Origin: Oidiodendron maius Zn
Taxonomy: Eukaryota; Ascomycota; Leotiomycetes; Myxotrichaceae
Direction: 5' to 3'
NCBI GenBank assembly: GCA_000827325.1
Contig: KN832876.1
Span: forward strand, 248,001 to 312,000
DNA: 64,000 bases
Shown: one piece after another, positions 54,236 to 64,000 of the stretch
Numbering within the stretch: position 1 is the first letter of the stretch
Layout of the letters: every line of letters begins with the position of its first letter
Program-made: the position numbers and the translations under genes
Notes under the pieces: generated by a model
Databases searched by the model: none
What the model was told of the DNA's origin: nothing
The model's input: only the letters and a program-made list of their open reading frames with translations

Positions 54236-55855
54236 CTAATATGGTGACCGAGGAGGATCTCGAGTTCTCCCTTTCACCAAATCATGTCCAATAACATTTC
54301 TCCAGCGCATGAATTGGTCGGGTGCAAACTCTGGAAGTGACCAAAGCGCCTTTAATCCCCTACCTCGCTCGCCCCGTTTAACAACCCTCTGCAATCTCGC
54401 AATGTAGTCAATTATGTCCCATGTCTCCTGATCCCAATTCACCCCGAATTCCTCCATCTCAGATAAGAGCCCGATGACTCCTTTGAAGTCATCATGCCGA
54501 TACCAATGGATGTTGAGAAGCTCGTTGTATAGCTGAGTGGATCCACCAAGAACGTGAGATATGATTCCAAGTGACTTAATTGTGGGAAGAATAGCCAGGG
54601 CAAGAGGAGAAGATCTGGCAAAGGAATGATCCAATAGACGAAGACCTAAGAGTAAATATGCTGGATAAAGAGGACCGTAAAACTCCAGAGGCGACATTTC
54701 TTTCACTGGGGAATCCAATGACACACGCGTCTGCTGAGAATCATCTTGCGGTGGCCCTTTCAAGTTACTGCTTATCTTTTTCGAGGTCTTCTTCTTTGAC
54801 GGGATCTCTTGTTCTGGGGTCTCCTCTAGTCCCAGCTTAGAGATGAGAGGAAACACCTCTTTTTGCATGATAGACCATAACTCAAGATCGGTCGTTGCAG
54901 ATCGCATAAGACCCTCGACCCGTTCGCGTTCTGGATTTCTAAGTTGCTCGGCATCAATCATCGCTGCATTTTCTCGTGCTTCATAAACAGTGGACTTTTT
55001 TGAAGTAAGCCTCATTGCTCTGGCGGCAGCAGGGCGAAGAGCAGGGGGGTAGCGATTTACCGCTGCCTCTATTTCACTTCTAGGGCGCCCCTCAGCAGCA
55101 AGGCTTATGATATTGTCTGCACTTGCTCTGGCTTCATCAGAGCGCACCTTAATGTCATTCAAATTTTTCATCTCTTCTTCCTCAAGCATACCATCCATAC
55201 CATACAGTGTCGGCGGTTGAGAACGTGCAAATATGTCCGAAAATATCTTTTGGAATGCAAGCCTTTCCGAAGGCGTTATCGTAGATGTTAGGTATTGACG
55301 GCGATGAGATTTCCGTGTCAGGTTTTCAATTTCGTCCGGCTCTTGATGAAGATCGTCGATTTCATCCGCAGCTTCCATACTGGGTTCTTCAACTTCCATA
55401 TTCTCACCACCCTCCCAAGGGATCCATAACTCGCTTGACCTTTCATCGAATCCAACGGCGTCCGAATCCTCTACTCGCCACTTAGCATAGCTACCAAGGT
55501 CCTCGAAATATTTTGAGCCATTGGTCGGGCGGAACAAAAACGAGGACTTCTCTGCATTTGCGTTATACCCCATCTCGACCCTTCTACTGGTGAAGCTGCC
55601 CTTTTCACTTTTTGTACCCATCTCCGGATTTGGTGTCGATTCACCAGTTGTCACAGTTGTTGCAGATCTCTGCTCTTCTGGAAATAATCTCAGTGCGCAT
55701 CGTGAAAAGTTCCTTCTGCTAGTAACGTTTATGCGCCTGTATTGGGGGATTTGCGCCTTTCCACATAGACTGGTAATTGTTCGTGTTTGATATAAAAAAG
55801 GCAGCATAGTTGAACGCGGCAAAAGAGACGCCCGGAGTGCCGGGATGAAAGACAT
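54236..55855 (-). CDS. Mtf2-like mitochondrial protein
   Basis: Yeast Mtf2 (Nam1) is a mitochondrial matrix factor for mRNA processing and translation. A single exon encodes 539 residues. The N-terminus is Arg-rich with few acidic residues (a typical presequence, about residues 1-50). A polar acidic linker follows. The C-terminal part (about 190-530) is helical and matches the Mtf2-like C-terminal domain: TPSERLAFQKIFSDIF, a long charged helix, then SPLEFYGPLYPAYLLLGLRLLDHSF and LYNELLNIHWYRHDDFKGVIGLLSEM. Assignment rests on remembered family phrases; function in this organism is inferred. Confidence 0.75.
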   Translation of the reverse strand: MSFIPALRASLLPRSTMLPFLYQTRTITSLCGKAQIPQYRRINVTSRRNFSRCALRLFPEEQRSATTVTTGESTPNPEMGTKSEKGSFTSRRVEMGYNANAEKSSFLFRPTNGSKYFEDLGSYAKWRVEDSDAVGFDERSSELWIPWEGGENMEVEEPSMEAADEIDDLHQEPDEIENLTRKSHRRQYLTSTITPSERLAFQKIFSDIFARSQPPTLYGMDGMLEEEEMKNLNDIKVRSDEARASADNIISLAAEGRPRSEIEAAVNRYPPALRPAAARAMRLTSKKSTVYEARENAAMIDAEQLRNPERERVEGLMRSATTDLELWSIMQKEVFPLISKLGLEETPEQEIPSKKKTSKKISSNLKGPPQDDSQQTRVSLDSPVKEMSPLEFYGPLYPAYLLLGLRLLDHSFARSSPLALAILPTIKSLGIISHVLGGSTQLYNELLNIHWYRHDDFKGVIGLLSEMEEFGVNWDQETWDIIDYIARLQRVVKRGERGRGLKALWSLPEFAPDQFMRWRNVIGHDLVKGRTRDPPRSPY

Positions 55856-56364
55856 GATGTTGATTGCAAGTGCTTTTCTAATTCATATGTGGCTTCAGGG
55901 CGTAAATACAAAAGATGGACGGTGTTGAGTTAGGGAGGCTTCGCGATAATAATGAATTTCGGATCAAGTTACAAATTTCGATTTTTCGCAGCCTCGCTCG
56001 CCAGGCTCTCGCTCGGCCCGACCAATACTCCGGTAGGCATACATGTCTCATAAGGGTTCTTTCACACGTTTTATTACTCGATTATCTCTACATATTGCTT
56101 TGGCTAATAATTATATTAGTGAGAGATCCTAACAAGGATACATGATACATGTGTGATATGGCAAGATAGTCGCCTCGAACCAGCCTACATATATGCTGAT
56201 TCTTGACCTGGCTTCCCCATGGGCGAAGTCGTGTCCATCTCGCAATGTACGCCTTCATTAACCAAGCCCAAAATACAAAAAATACTCGTGTACCCATGAA
56301 GTGCAAAACAAGAATGCCAAGTGTTGCTAACAACTTGAAGCGGTCCAGGAAGAGACCGCTAAGC
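55856..56364. other. Intergenic
   Basis: AT-rich spacer between the Mtf2-like gene (5' side) and the SGDI-repeat gene (3' side). No gene seen. Confidence 0.6.
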
Positions 56365-58670
56365 CTAATTAGACCCAGCAATGAACTGTATATCCCCAGA
56401 CATCGTCTCAATGGTCGTGAAACTCCCAACATCTCCGCTGTCGACTCCCTTCCTCGCCAATACTTCCTTGCGGACAAAACCTTTCTTGGACTTGACCACT
56501 TTCAGTTCTTTTCCTTCAAAAGAGATGTCTCCTGATATCGTCAGTCCGGACACGGACCCTTCCCAGGCATCGGGGCAACGAATCACAATGTCGCTCGATG
56601 TAGTTTTATGTGACGACTGCACGCTGCGTAGTTTTTTTGCTTTAGAATTAGCCGTACTTGTATACGAAAACAACTTTCCTGACCCAGGCAACAAACGGTA
56701 GGGGTCTTGGTCACCGACGGGTTGATACGGAGCAGAGGTGTCTTGTCGCTTTGGATGTTCCGGGGTGAGGGGAGAAATAAACATCGGATCAAGAATCTCC
56801 ACTTCGGTCCGTCCGCTGGTAGTTTTGGTTTTGAAATCGACCTTTGGGTCCACATCTGGGTCATCTGCAGACCCATGCTGGACAATAGGTAAAATTTTCA
56901 TTTTGAGATCCCCTGAAACGGTGTCGAATATTCCAGATGATCCAAGGTAGTAGGTCCCTGAAATATCACCAGATACGGAAGAAACTTGTGTGATATAATC
57001 TCGAGGTGGTGGAGTGAACTCGGGTTTCGTTGTGCTTAAGAGCGGAAGGCGAAGATCGATATCTCCAGATAATGTATGGGCGTTGAGTTCTGCAGGGGCA
57101 GGATCAGATGGGAGCGCTTCATGTGGCAAAACTGAAACATCGATGTTGCCAGATTTGGAGACAAGGTCTAGGTTGTCTAAGAGAGGGAATAATCCATTGA
57201 TATCCCCAGAAATGGTATGCACCTCCACATTTCGAGAATCAAACCTAAATTCAGGATGGGAAATGGGCACATTTGGTGTGTCGGCGGAACTTGGAGTCGG
57301 GAAAGAGATATCCCCGGAGATCGATTCTAGTTTTGATTCGCCAACATCGACTTTGATATCGTCTAATACTGTCAAGCCAAGGGTGATGGCCGAAATGAGA
57401 ATGCTCGTGAATGTTGCTTCTTCCGGTAGCCAAACAATAATACCAAGTGAGACACAATGGCGAGTGGAAGAGTCCAGTTTGGCGTATAGTGGCGTTGTTA
57501 TTGTCAGGAAGCGAGAATCACCTTCCAATGTCCATTCAATGTCAATATCGGGGTGACTGACGTTAATGTCAACCGAAGCATAGCCCTTTCCCCCTCCGAT
57601 CCTGGAGCTTTTTGGTAGGCGTCTTAAACGGATCTCTCCTGTTGTATCAACTCGCGCATAGCCATGTAGATTATCTTCTTCATGAGTTTTCTGTACAACA
57701 GATATGTCGCCACCAACTGGGAAATTATATGTAATTGGTTCCTTATGATAAGTAGCTGAAGCGCAGTATCGCCGGCCAGGGCCTACAGGTAGTTTAGGAG
57801 GAGGCATGGTATCTTCATCGGGATTCTTTGTGAAGTCCTAGTTGAACGTTAGACCCTCTAGGGATTCATGTATATAGCATCGTCTGATAAATTGAACCAT
57901 AGCTAAGATGCAATTAAAGAATTCCGCTTTATGACTTCCAATAAATTGTGAGTTATACATACAGAATCTTTCCAGTTGAGCACTGCAGTAAGAAAAGTGC
58001 TTAAGACGGTAAGGACAAGAGCCACGAATAGAATCTTAGCAATGGCGGATCGCCGTCGCGAGCTCTTTTTAACATGCACACTCGCCAGCGGTGTTGCCTC
58101 GTTGGGTTCTCCTTCAGGTCGGCCCATGTCTTGCGGCTCTCCGTTTGGAAGATAGCCTTGCTCGAGATGATGTTCGAGGCCACGTTGTCCAAAGGTGTTG
58201 TAGCTTCTGCTGTCTTGCGGGGATTGAGGCAAGGGCACGGCTTGTGGAGGAGGAAAAGGAGAAGGTGAGGGTGAGTACGCCGGAGGAGGAGGGAGGGCGC
58301 CTACTATAAGAGCGTCTGGGTGTATTCGATTAAACGACCTTGATGCCGGCGGACTACTTGCTGTAGGTGACGACGTTCCGCACGTACTTGGCATGGATGA
58401 CGCGTTGTTCTGCGAGGGAAGCAACTGATCTAAACTCGGGGAGTTCGCTGGCCTGGATGAACTTCCAGTGCCTGTCCGTAGCTCAGGTCCGGTTATGAGG
58501 ACCTTATCTTCTACAGTCTTATCATCGCTTGGTTGAGATGGATCAGGGACCATCACATTCGATGGGATGTCGGTTCCGAAGTAGCCATCTGAGGGACTGA
58601 GCTGCTCGTTAATCGATTCGGCATCAGTATAATTTGCGTCTGGAGAGTAGAGGTCGTCTGAATACGGCAT
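56365..58670 (-). CDS. Single-pass membrane protein with SGDI repeats (DUF4097-like)
   Basis: Exons 58670-57963 and 57837-56365 (125-nt intron, phase 0) give 726 residues. Residues 1-205 are Pro/Ser-rich and cytosol-like, followed by basic residues (KKSSRRRS) and one membrane helix (about 212-232, IAKILFVALVLTVLSTFL). The large C-terminal part carries at least eight SGDI/SGNI/SGDL units (for example SISGDISF, TISGDING, TLSGDIDL, SVSGDISG, TVSGDLKM, TISGDISF, TMSGDIQF) spaced about 30-70 residues apart. These repeats match the right-handed beta-helix expected for DUF4097/adhesin-like domains. A type II topology with an extracellular or lumenal beta-helix is likely from the positive residues before the helix. 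Function unknown. Confidence 0.82.
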
Positions 58671-59441
58671 CGCTGCTGGTACCGTTTGCTGCTGCCTGCA
58701 GCGCGAAATTTAAAATAGGAGGCCAGTACGCGGCAGATCCAGCTACATAAAGCAATTGAGGTTGAAGTGGGGAAGGAGAACCGAGGGGGAGTGTAGGGAA
58801 GTCCTTGATTTCACGATTAAAGATCGTAAGCACGGAGAGATAGAGAGGGAGGGTTGTAGGTGGTGGGAACTGGCTGTTGCCTTGTCGGCCTCGTCAGGCC
58901 GCGCGGGCAAGGCTTTGAGCCGCAGGAGCTGGACCAGTTGCTGGCGACAGACGAATGCCTGATCTGCAAGTTGTGGTGGAGACGGGAGCGTTTACACATG
59001 TTGGCGCCACTATTGGGCGTGGGCTGAAAAGGGAAGCTGGAAATGATGAGGTGTAGTGGGTTCAATGGCTGGTTATTGTTCGGAGAAGTAAGAGAGGCTG
59101 TGGCGAGTATCTGGCGACGCTTTTGTGGAGGGGTAAACTTCGAGATTAAATAGAGTGGGAAACATTCTTGAATTTCCCTCTGCAGCCATTTAAATCTCTC
59201 TGAAATGGGGGATCTACAGCCCCATTCGATAACATAGGAGCTGGTCCGATGGTGGGTAATATGTTATCACAGCCGAGGTCTACCTCAGGCAGAAATAGTC
59301 CACCAGACGTCGATGTCTCTTTAAGCTGAATGTACCACCGAGTGTGAGATTTAAGCATCTGGAAGATCTGCCACAGGCCATAATTAGGGATATCGATGGA
59401 GGATTGAAACTTACCTTGACAGGCTTCCCGGCCCGTGATCC
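58671..59441. other. Divergent intergenic region
   Basis: Shared upstream region of the SGDI-repeat gene (-) and the ketopantoate reductase gene (+). ORFs at 58756-59505 are unsupported. Confidence 0.55.
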
Positions 59442-60644
59442 ATGGCAACAGCGGGCAGCGAGATCCTCTACGGTCGATGTTGTCAAAGGGCAGGCACTCT
59501 GGCAATACGTATTAATTTTGGAATAAGTGGCGCAATTAGACGCCGGACGCATTCTTACATTTCCAAGAAAGCCAATCGACACGGGCCGTCTGGATTCATG
59601 TCATCTACTGCACTGCACGCTCCTTCTCATCGGATTCATATACTCGGTCTTGGCAATCTTGGGAGGCTATTCGCCCATGCCCTGGCTAAAACAGACAAAA
59701 CTACGCCGATAACCCTTCTCTTACACAGAGAGGGCCTCCTTGATGAGTGGGAGCAGGTCGGGCAGAAAATTGAAGTGACCACAAACGGCATTCCTGATCA
59801 GACCGGGAGCTTTGACGTTGAGCTCGTTTCTCGTGAAGGACCACAGGATGTTATTGACAATTTGATAGTGGCAACAAAAGCCACTCAGACAACGTCGGCT
59901 CTGTCAGCCATCAGACATCGTCTAACGTCCGCCTCAACTGTCTTACTGACACAGAATGGAATGGGAACAGCAGAGGAGCTCAACGAGCAGGTGTTCAAGG
60001 ACCCTTACACGCGTCCAAATTATCTGGCCGGCATCACTTCGCATGGCGTATATTCGCAGGGTCCTTTCAGGTCCGTTCATGCCGGTCTAGCGGACGTAGC
60101 AATTGGACGAGTTGGCCGAGTTGGACAGTCAACAGCTCCTCAATACTTGGTAGACAAGATAGTTCAGGCCACAGCGCTATCTGCGCAAGAGGTATCGCAG
60201 CCGGAGCTTCTCTTGCTTCAACTCCAGAAACTTGTCGTCAACGCCATGATCAATCCCTTGACCGTCATTTTCAATTGTCGCAATGGAGAGCTCTTTAGCA
60301 GAGGGCCGATTATACAGGTCATGCGGCAGCTTCTGCGAGAAGCTAGTCAAGTCATTCAATCCTTTCCTGACATCAAGTCTGATCCTGTCTCAATATCACG
60401 TTTCTCTGAGCAGAGATTAGAGGGTACCGTCCTTGACGTAGCTAAGAAAACGGCAAAAAATACCAGTTCCATGCTACAAGACGTGAGGGCAGGGAGAGAG
60501 ACGGAAATTGATTATATCAATGGATATATCGTAAAGAGGGGAAAGCAAGCCGGAATTGATTGTACGAACAATGAGAAACTGGTGCACATGGTGAAAGAGG
60601 TGAGAGTGATCACTGAGAACGATGTGTCAGAATACTTCCCATAG
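59442..60644 (+). CDS. 2-dehydropantoate 2-reductase (ketopantoate reductase)
   Basis: The ApbA/PanE family reduces ketopantoate to pantoate with NADPH in pantothenate (vitamin B5) and CoA synthesis. A single exon encodes 400 residues. The Rossmann motif GLGNLG is at 69-74 within HRIHILGLGNLGRLFAHAL. The substrate-handling segment follows (LIVATKATQTTSAL, LTQNGMGTAEELNEQVF, GITSHGVYSQGPFRSVHAG). The C-terminal domain shows QKLVVNAMINPLTVIFNCRNGEL and ETEIDYINGYIVKRG, both typical. The first 52 residues are basic and low in acidic residues; they may be a mitochondrial presequence, or translation may begin at Met53, right before the domain. Several paralogues exist in fungi, so the substrate is inferred from the family. 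Confidence 0.9.
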   Translation: MATAGSEILYGRCCQRAGTLAIRINFGISGAIRRRTHSYISKKANRHGPSGFMSSTALHAPSHRIHILGLGNLGRLFAHALAKTDKTTPITLLLHREGLLDEWEQVGQKIEVTTNGIPDQTGSFDVELVSREGPQDVIDNLIVATKATQTTSALSAIRHRLTSASTVLLTQNGMGTAEELNEQVFKDPYTRPNYLAGITSHGVYSQGPFRSVHAGLADVAIGRVGRVGQSTAPQYLVDKIVQATALSAQEVSQPELLLLQLQKLVVNAMINPLTVIFNCRNGELFSRGPIIQVMRQLLREASQVIQSFPDIKSDPVSISRFSEQRLEGTVLDVAKKTAKNTSSMLQDVRAGRETEIDYINGYIVKRGKQAGIDCTNNEKLVHMVKEVRVITENDVSEYFP

Positions 60645-60838
60645 CATTGCTTGAGGAGTTAGCTTAACGGCGGAATCTCTGATTTAGTGTGATAGTCTTC
60701 AAACAATATGTACAGTCGCTTGTGTATCTCCTCCGCGCCCAAAAAGTTCTCTAATTTGACGCCTTACTGGGCGTCACAGCGTAGGTGGGCCGCACAAATC
60801 TATTCCAACGTCAGCACCTATATCATAGCGCATTATTA

Positions 60839-61363
60839 TCAGGAGACATGCCTATCCGAGTTGTAAGGGCTCGTGCTGCTACCTAGCAGTTCCTTTTCTC
60901 GCGCTTGGTCCGCAAAATGTCTTCTAACCAAATCACGGTCCTCCTCCGCTGTCAACAGAGGAATAAGATGGATCCTCGACCACATCTTTTCTCGCGCAAG
61001 CTCACTATCGATCGCATTCATTAGTATACATCTTACAGTTATCTCTGCAGGGCACGTACTTCTGTTCCCGAATGCCCTTGCCTACCTTCCAGAACCCATA
61101 TGTCATTATGCCAGCGACACCGAGGAGCACCAGCGAGGGACGGAAGCCTCTTGCAGGCAGGTTTCTCTGTACAGGCACATCGATCAGCATTCAATATCAT
61201 AATCTTCCCGCTCATGTCTCGCTCATCGAAAGCTGCATGCTTTCATCTTCTCCTTCCAGCTCTAAAGCTGCGTACGGCAGATTGGGATTGCGCGCCATAG
61301 GGAGTGGCAAACCTTGTACTGTATGGGCTCATAGCCGCCCGCTGGGGGTAAATCTTGCGGCAT
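60839..61363 (-). CDS. Complex I accessory subunit GRIM-19 (NDUFA13/B16.6)
   Basis: A small membrane subunit of mitochondrial NADH:ubiquinone oxidoreductase. Three exons reconstruct it: 61363-61313 (MPQDLPPAGGYEPIQYK), 61166-61060 and 61004-60839, with introns of 146 and 55 nt, giving 107 residues. The conserved core is RNLPARGFRPSLVLLGVAGIM (one membrane helix, about 25-45) followed by TYGFWKVGKGIREQNELAREK and IHLIPLLTAEEDRDLVRR. The Asn at the second junction comes from AA|T and restores the usual NELAREK phrase. Length is typical of fungal orthologues. Only the spliced form matches the family. Confidence 0.92.
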
Positions 61364-62104
61364 GTTGTACGTATTTTCCACGCAATTGGAATACTGGCGT
61401 TGAAGCTCTCGGGATTTAGAATCGAACGTCAGGGCGGAGTGAAGCTGAAGCTAACCACTTTTGGCACCGAGCCCGGCAGAATCTATGCGGGCTCAAATTT
61501 CGAGCGATTCCTGCTTCCCATTGCCCTTATTTGCTTCGCAATAAAATGTGGAATATGTGATAACAACAAGTATGATGGCCTGGATGCTAATGGTAATCGA
61601 ATACCAGGCTCTCGTATAGTATTAGTACGATAGCAAGCACTGCATCAGTCGACCTCAGGAATCAATCGGATCTAACTTGTAAGTGGAAAACCATCCTCGG
61701 AGAAGATCATCACTCTTCTAGCTCCGCGTCCTTGCTCTCTTCATCATGGACTAAGCCGCCTGCCTCCTCAGGGATATGCAGGGCGACGAGCGGCTGAATT
61801 GGAGTGAGTTGAAGAGATTGAACCTGCTATCCCGGTAAGCGGAATCGCCAGACGGGCAACCCAGAACCTAGGTGGTTATATCCGCTCAGCCCCTATCATT
61901 GTTCGGCAAGAAGAAGCCCGAACGACGCGTAAATATCATTTGTTCAGTAGTCCTCTATCCTGTCTGTTAGTCTACGGTCCGTCAGTGTATAAATATACCC
62001 CAGGAAACCGCCAGAGGGTAGCAAGAGCTTGCCAACCTCTTTTCACCCCTCTACAATTTCATTTTGAGCTCCTAAACTGCAATTGCGTCGTAGCTTTGGC
62101 CCAA
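61364..62104. other. Intergenic, upstream of the cellulase pseudogene
   Basis: No gene seen. A TATAAATA box (61988-61995) for the pseudogene is the only clear element. Confidence 0.55.
61988..61995 (+). promoter_or_regulatory. TATA box of the GH7 pseudogene
   Basis: TATAAATA lies 110 bp upstream of the ATG at 62105, the expected range for a strongly expressed secreted-enzyme gene. The promoter core thus outlives the reading frame. Confidence 0.5.
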
Positions 62105-63300
62105 ATGTTTACTCTCATTGTACTAGCTACCATACTGCCCCTGTCAGCCGCCCAGCATGTTTGCACCGAGACACCTGAGGTCCATCCCCAGTTCCCAACT
62201 TGGAAATGCACGACCAGCGGTGGTTGCGTCCAGCAAAACACCGCAATTGCTCTTGATTGGGGTTATCACTAGACCCCACAGATAAACAGCTCAATTTCGT
62301 GCACCACTTCTGGTGGTGACGTTGACCCAACACTGTGCCCTGAGGAAGCCACTTGCGCTCAGAATTGTGCCATTGAAGGTGCCAACTACACCAGCAGCGG
62401 TATTTCGACCTCTGGTGATTCTATGACACTGCATCAATATGTCACGATCAATGGCGTGACCAGCAACACTTCTCCTCGAGTCTACCTCCTCGGTGATGAT
62501 GGAGATTATGAATCCCTCTAGCTCCGCCGTCGGGAACTTCAATTTGATGTCAACGTCTCGACTCCTGTCTGTGGTGAGAACGGCGCTCTGTATCTCTCCG
62601 AGATGGATCACACTGGATCCCGCACCAGTACAAGCCTGGCGCGGCCAAATTTGGCTCCGGGTATTGCGATGCACAGTGCCCTGTGGGGACCTGGATCAAC
62701 GGCACGCTTAACACTAACTCATAAAGTGCCTGCTGCAACGAGATGGATATCTGGGAGACTAATACTAATGCTAGTGCGCTGACACCCCACCCATGCGAAG
62801 GCGATACATGCGACAAGAGTGGCTGTGGCTTCAACCCGTACGCTATGGTTGATCATACATACTATGGTAATGGTGACACCATCGACATACTCCAGCCATT
62901 TACAGTAGTCACGCAATTGTACACACCAATGATAACACCACGACCAGCACGCTCACCGAGTTCCGTCGTATCTACATCCAGAAGGGCCAGATCATCCATA
63001 ACGCCGTTTCGTCGTCTGGCCTTGACTCCAGAACCGCCGACTGGTGCTAATCATCCGACAGCACAGCTGCCAGCCTCGGCGGCCTGACCCACCATGGGTG
63101 AGGCTCTCGGCCGCGGGATGGTGCTTGTCTTCAGCATCTGGAACGACAATGGCTAGTCATGAATTGGCTTGATAGTGGAAGTTCTGGCCCTTGCGATGCT
63201 CAGGCAGGCAATTTATTAACAATTGAGGCCCAGAATCTGGGCAGCTACACGACCTTCTCGAACATTAGGTGGGAGACATTGGTTCCACATTCTCCGACAA
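62105..63300 (+). pseudogene. GH7 endoglucanase (cellulase) pseudogene
   Basis: The family is glycoside hydrolase 7, secreted retaining cellulases. A signal peptide ([14 protein letters not shown], cleavage near AAQ), an N-terminal domain ([21 protein letters not shown]) and the catalytic EMDIWE motif (about 62740-62757) are recognisable. So are the Cys-rich CDKSGCGFNPYAM and the late MVLVFSIWNDN and NWLDSGSSGPCDAQAG phrases. The coding sequence is broken many times. Stops occur at 62270-62272 (TAG where Trp is expected), 62518-62520, 62722-62724 (TAA where Gln is likely), 63048-63050 and 63154-63156. Frame changes fall near 62612, 62920, 63090 and 63158. No intron can bypass these. It resembles EglB/Egl1-type endoglucanases more than cellobiohydrolases, as loop regions are short. 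No cellulose-binding domain is evident. Confidence 0.9.
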
Positions 63301-64000
63301 CAGCCCCACGGCTCTGATATCTTGATCTGTGAGGTTGATTGGAGGGAAGATATTAGGATAAGTGGATTTTGGTGTGCATAGGAGATGCTATTACTGTAGA
63401 TAATTAGACCTATCTATATATGTATGTGGGCTGGATATCTCAGGGCATTGGTCCGCCTGATTTCAGGGGCTTCGCTTAACCAGAGCACGTGATACCCTTC
63501 TTGAGGAGAGAAGACTTTCTGTCGCTTTATTTGCCAAGTAGATGCATGGAGTATCTGGTGCATACCCCTTATCTGTACTATTTTCGTTTCCTTGCTTTCA
63601 TTAGCACGTCCTAGCATCATGAGAATAATTACGTACATATTCGCGCGACTCTCCCAAACCCCGGCCCTCACCATTTCACCCTTAACCGATACAACCCATA
63701 TCACCTTCCTCTCTCAAAACGCATCTAGCCCACAAATCAAGCTGGGTGAGGTAGATAATGCAGCAGGATTTATATGTCCAAAATCTTTTCCGCCCTTTCC
63801 CCAGTCTTTTGACCTGTTACCATCCCATACGCCCACGAAACGAGCTTGGAGCAAATATGGAAAATAGAACCACGTAATTTAAATCAACCTGAAAGAGGAT
63901 CTAAGTGGAAGAGTAGTCAAGCTCGAATCCAAGTCGTAAGCGTAATTATTATTACTGATGTACATCTTCTAACTGCAAGGGAGCTCTGCTGGTCATTCCA
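63301..64000. other. Intergenic to window end
   Basis: No gene recognised. The plus ORF at 63592-63867 and the minus ORF at 63414-63704 lack family resemblance. Confidence 0.5.

Noticed and set aside
59146-59505. 119-codon minus ORF upstream of ketopantoate reductase
   Set aside because: No family resemblance; overlaps the start region of the plus-strand gene.

Overview
The window is nuclear DNA of a filamentous ascomycete (Pezizomycotina), most likely Eurotiales (Aspergillus/Penicillium/Talaromyces type). The evidence is gene structure and content. Introns are mostly about 40-160 nt, with GT-AG or occasional GC-AG ends and CTAAC/CTAAT-like branch sites. There are no operons. The recognisable genes are fungal housekeeping genes, including an IPC synthase, a fused CWH43 and a DIM-2-type DNA methyltransferase. 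I cannot name the species from sequence alone.

Layout, left to right. 1-2320: the end of an unrecognised gene, then a decayed HpcH/HpaI-type aldolase gene. 3062-4576 (-): a membrane-anchored P-loop ATPase. 6538-9084 (+): a large unrecognised Ser-rich protein. 9434-12667 (+): a Reb1/TTF-I-like Myb protein. 13462-14214 (-) and 17471-18040 (+): two small unrecognised proteins separated by 3.2 kb of non-coding DNA. 19658-20979 (+): a TauD-type dioxygenase with four exons. 22367-23768 (-): AUR1-type inositolphosphorylceramide synthase. 25664-28907 (-): CWH43, reconstructed here as eight exons. 29223-30498 (+): UTP6. 30841-32228 (-): eIF3e. 32474-32908 (+): mitochondrial ribosomal protein mL49 (IMG2). 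33214-36348 (-): SWI1-type ARID subunit of SWI/SNF. 38993-40022 (+): THYN1-like EVE-domain protein. 41625-44171 (-): GapA/Sar1-type RasGAP. 46593-48145 (+): NYN-domain protein. 48709-53008 (+): DIM-2-type cytosine methyltransferase. 53570-54102 (+): small GAGNI-motif protein. 54236-55855 (-): Mtf2-like mitochondrial protein. 56365-58670 (-): single-pass membrane protein with SGDI repeats (DUF4097-like). 59442-60644 (+): ketopantoate reductase. 60839-61363 (-): complex I subunit GRIM-19 (three exons). 62105-about 63300 (+): a GH7 cellulase pseudogene.

The central part (about 22-61 kb) is a dense core of conserved genes. Several pairs are divergent with short shared promoters: CWH43/UTP6 with 315 bp and eIF3e/mL49 with 245 bp. 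The two ends hold broken catabolic genes, as expected of accessory DNA.

Three themes stand out. First, two ceramide-using enzymes, AUR1 and CWH43, lie next to each other. Second, an apparently complete DIM-2-type methyltransferase shares the window with an EVE-domain protein, a family implicated in reading modified bases. Third, both broken genes carry nonsense codons that include RIP-compatible CpA-to-TpA or TpG-to-TpA changes. I found no CRISPR array, rRNA, tRNA or intact transposon.
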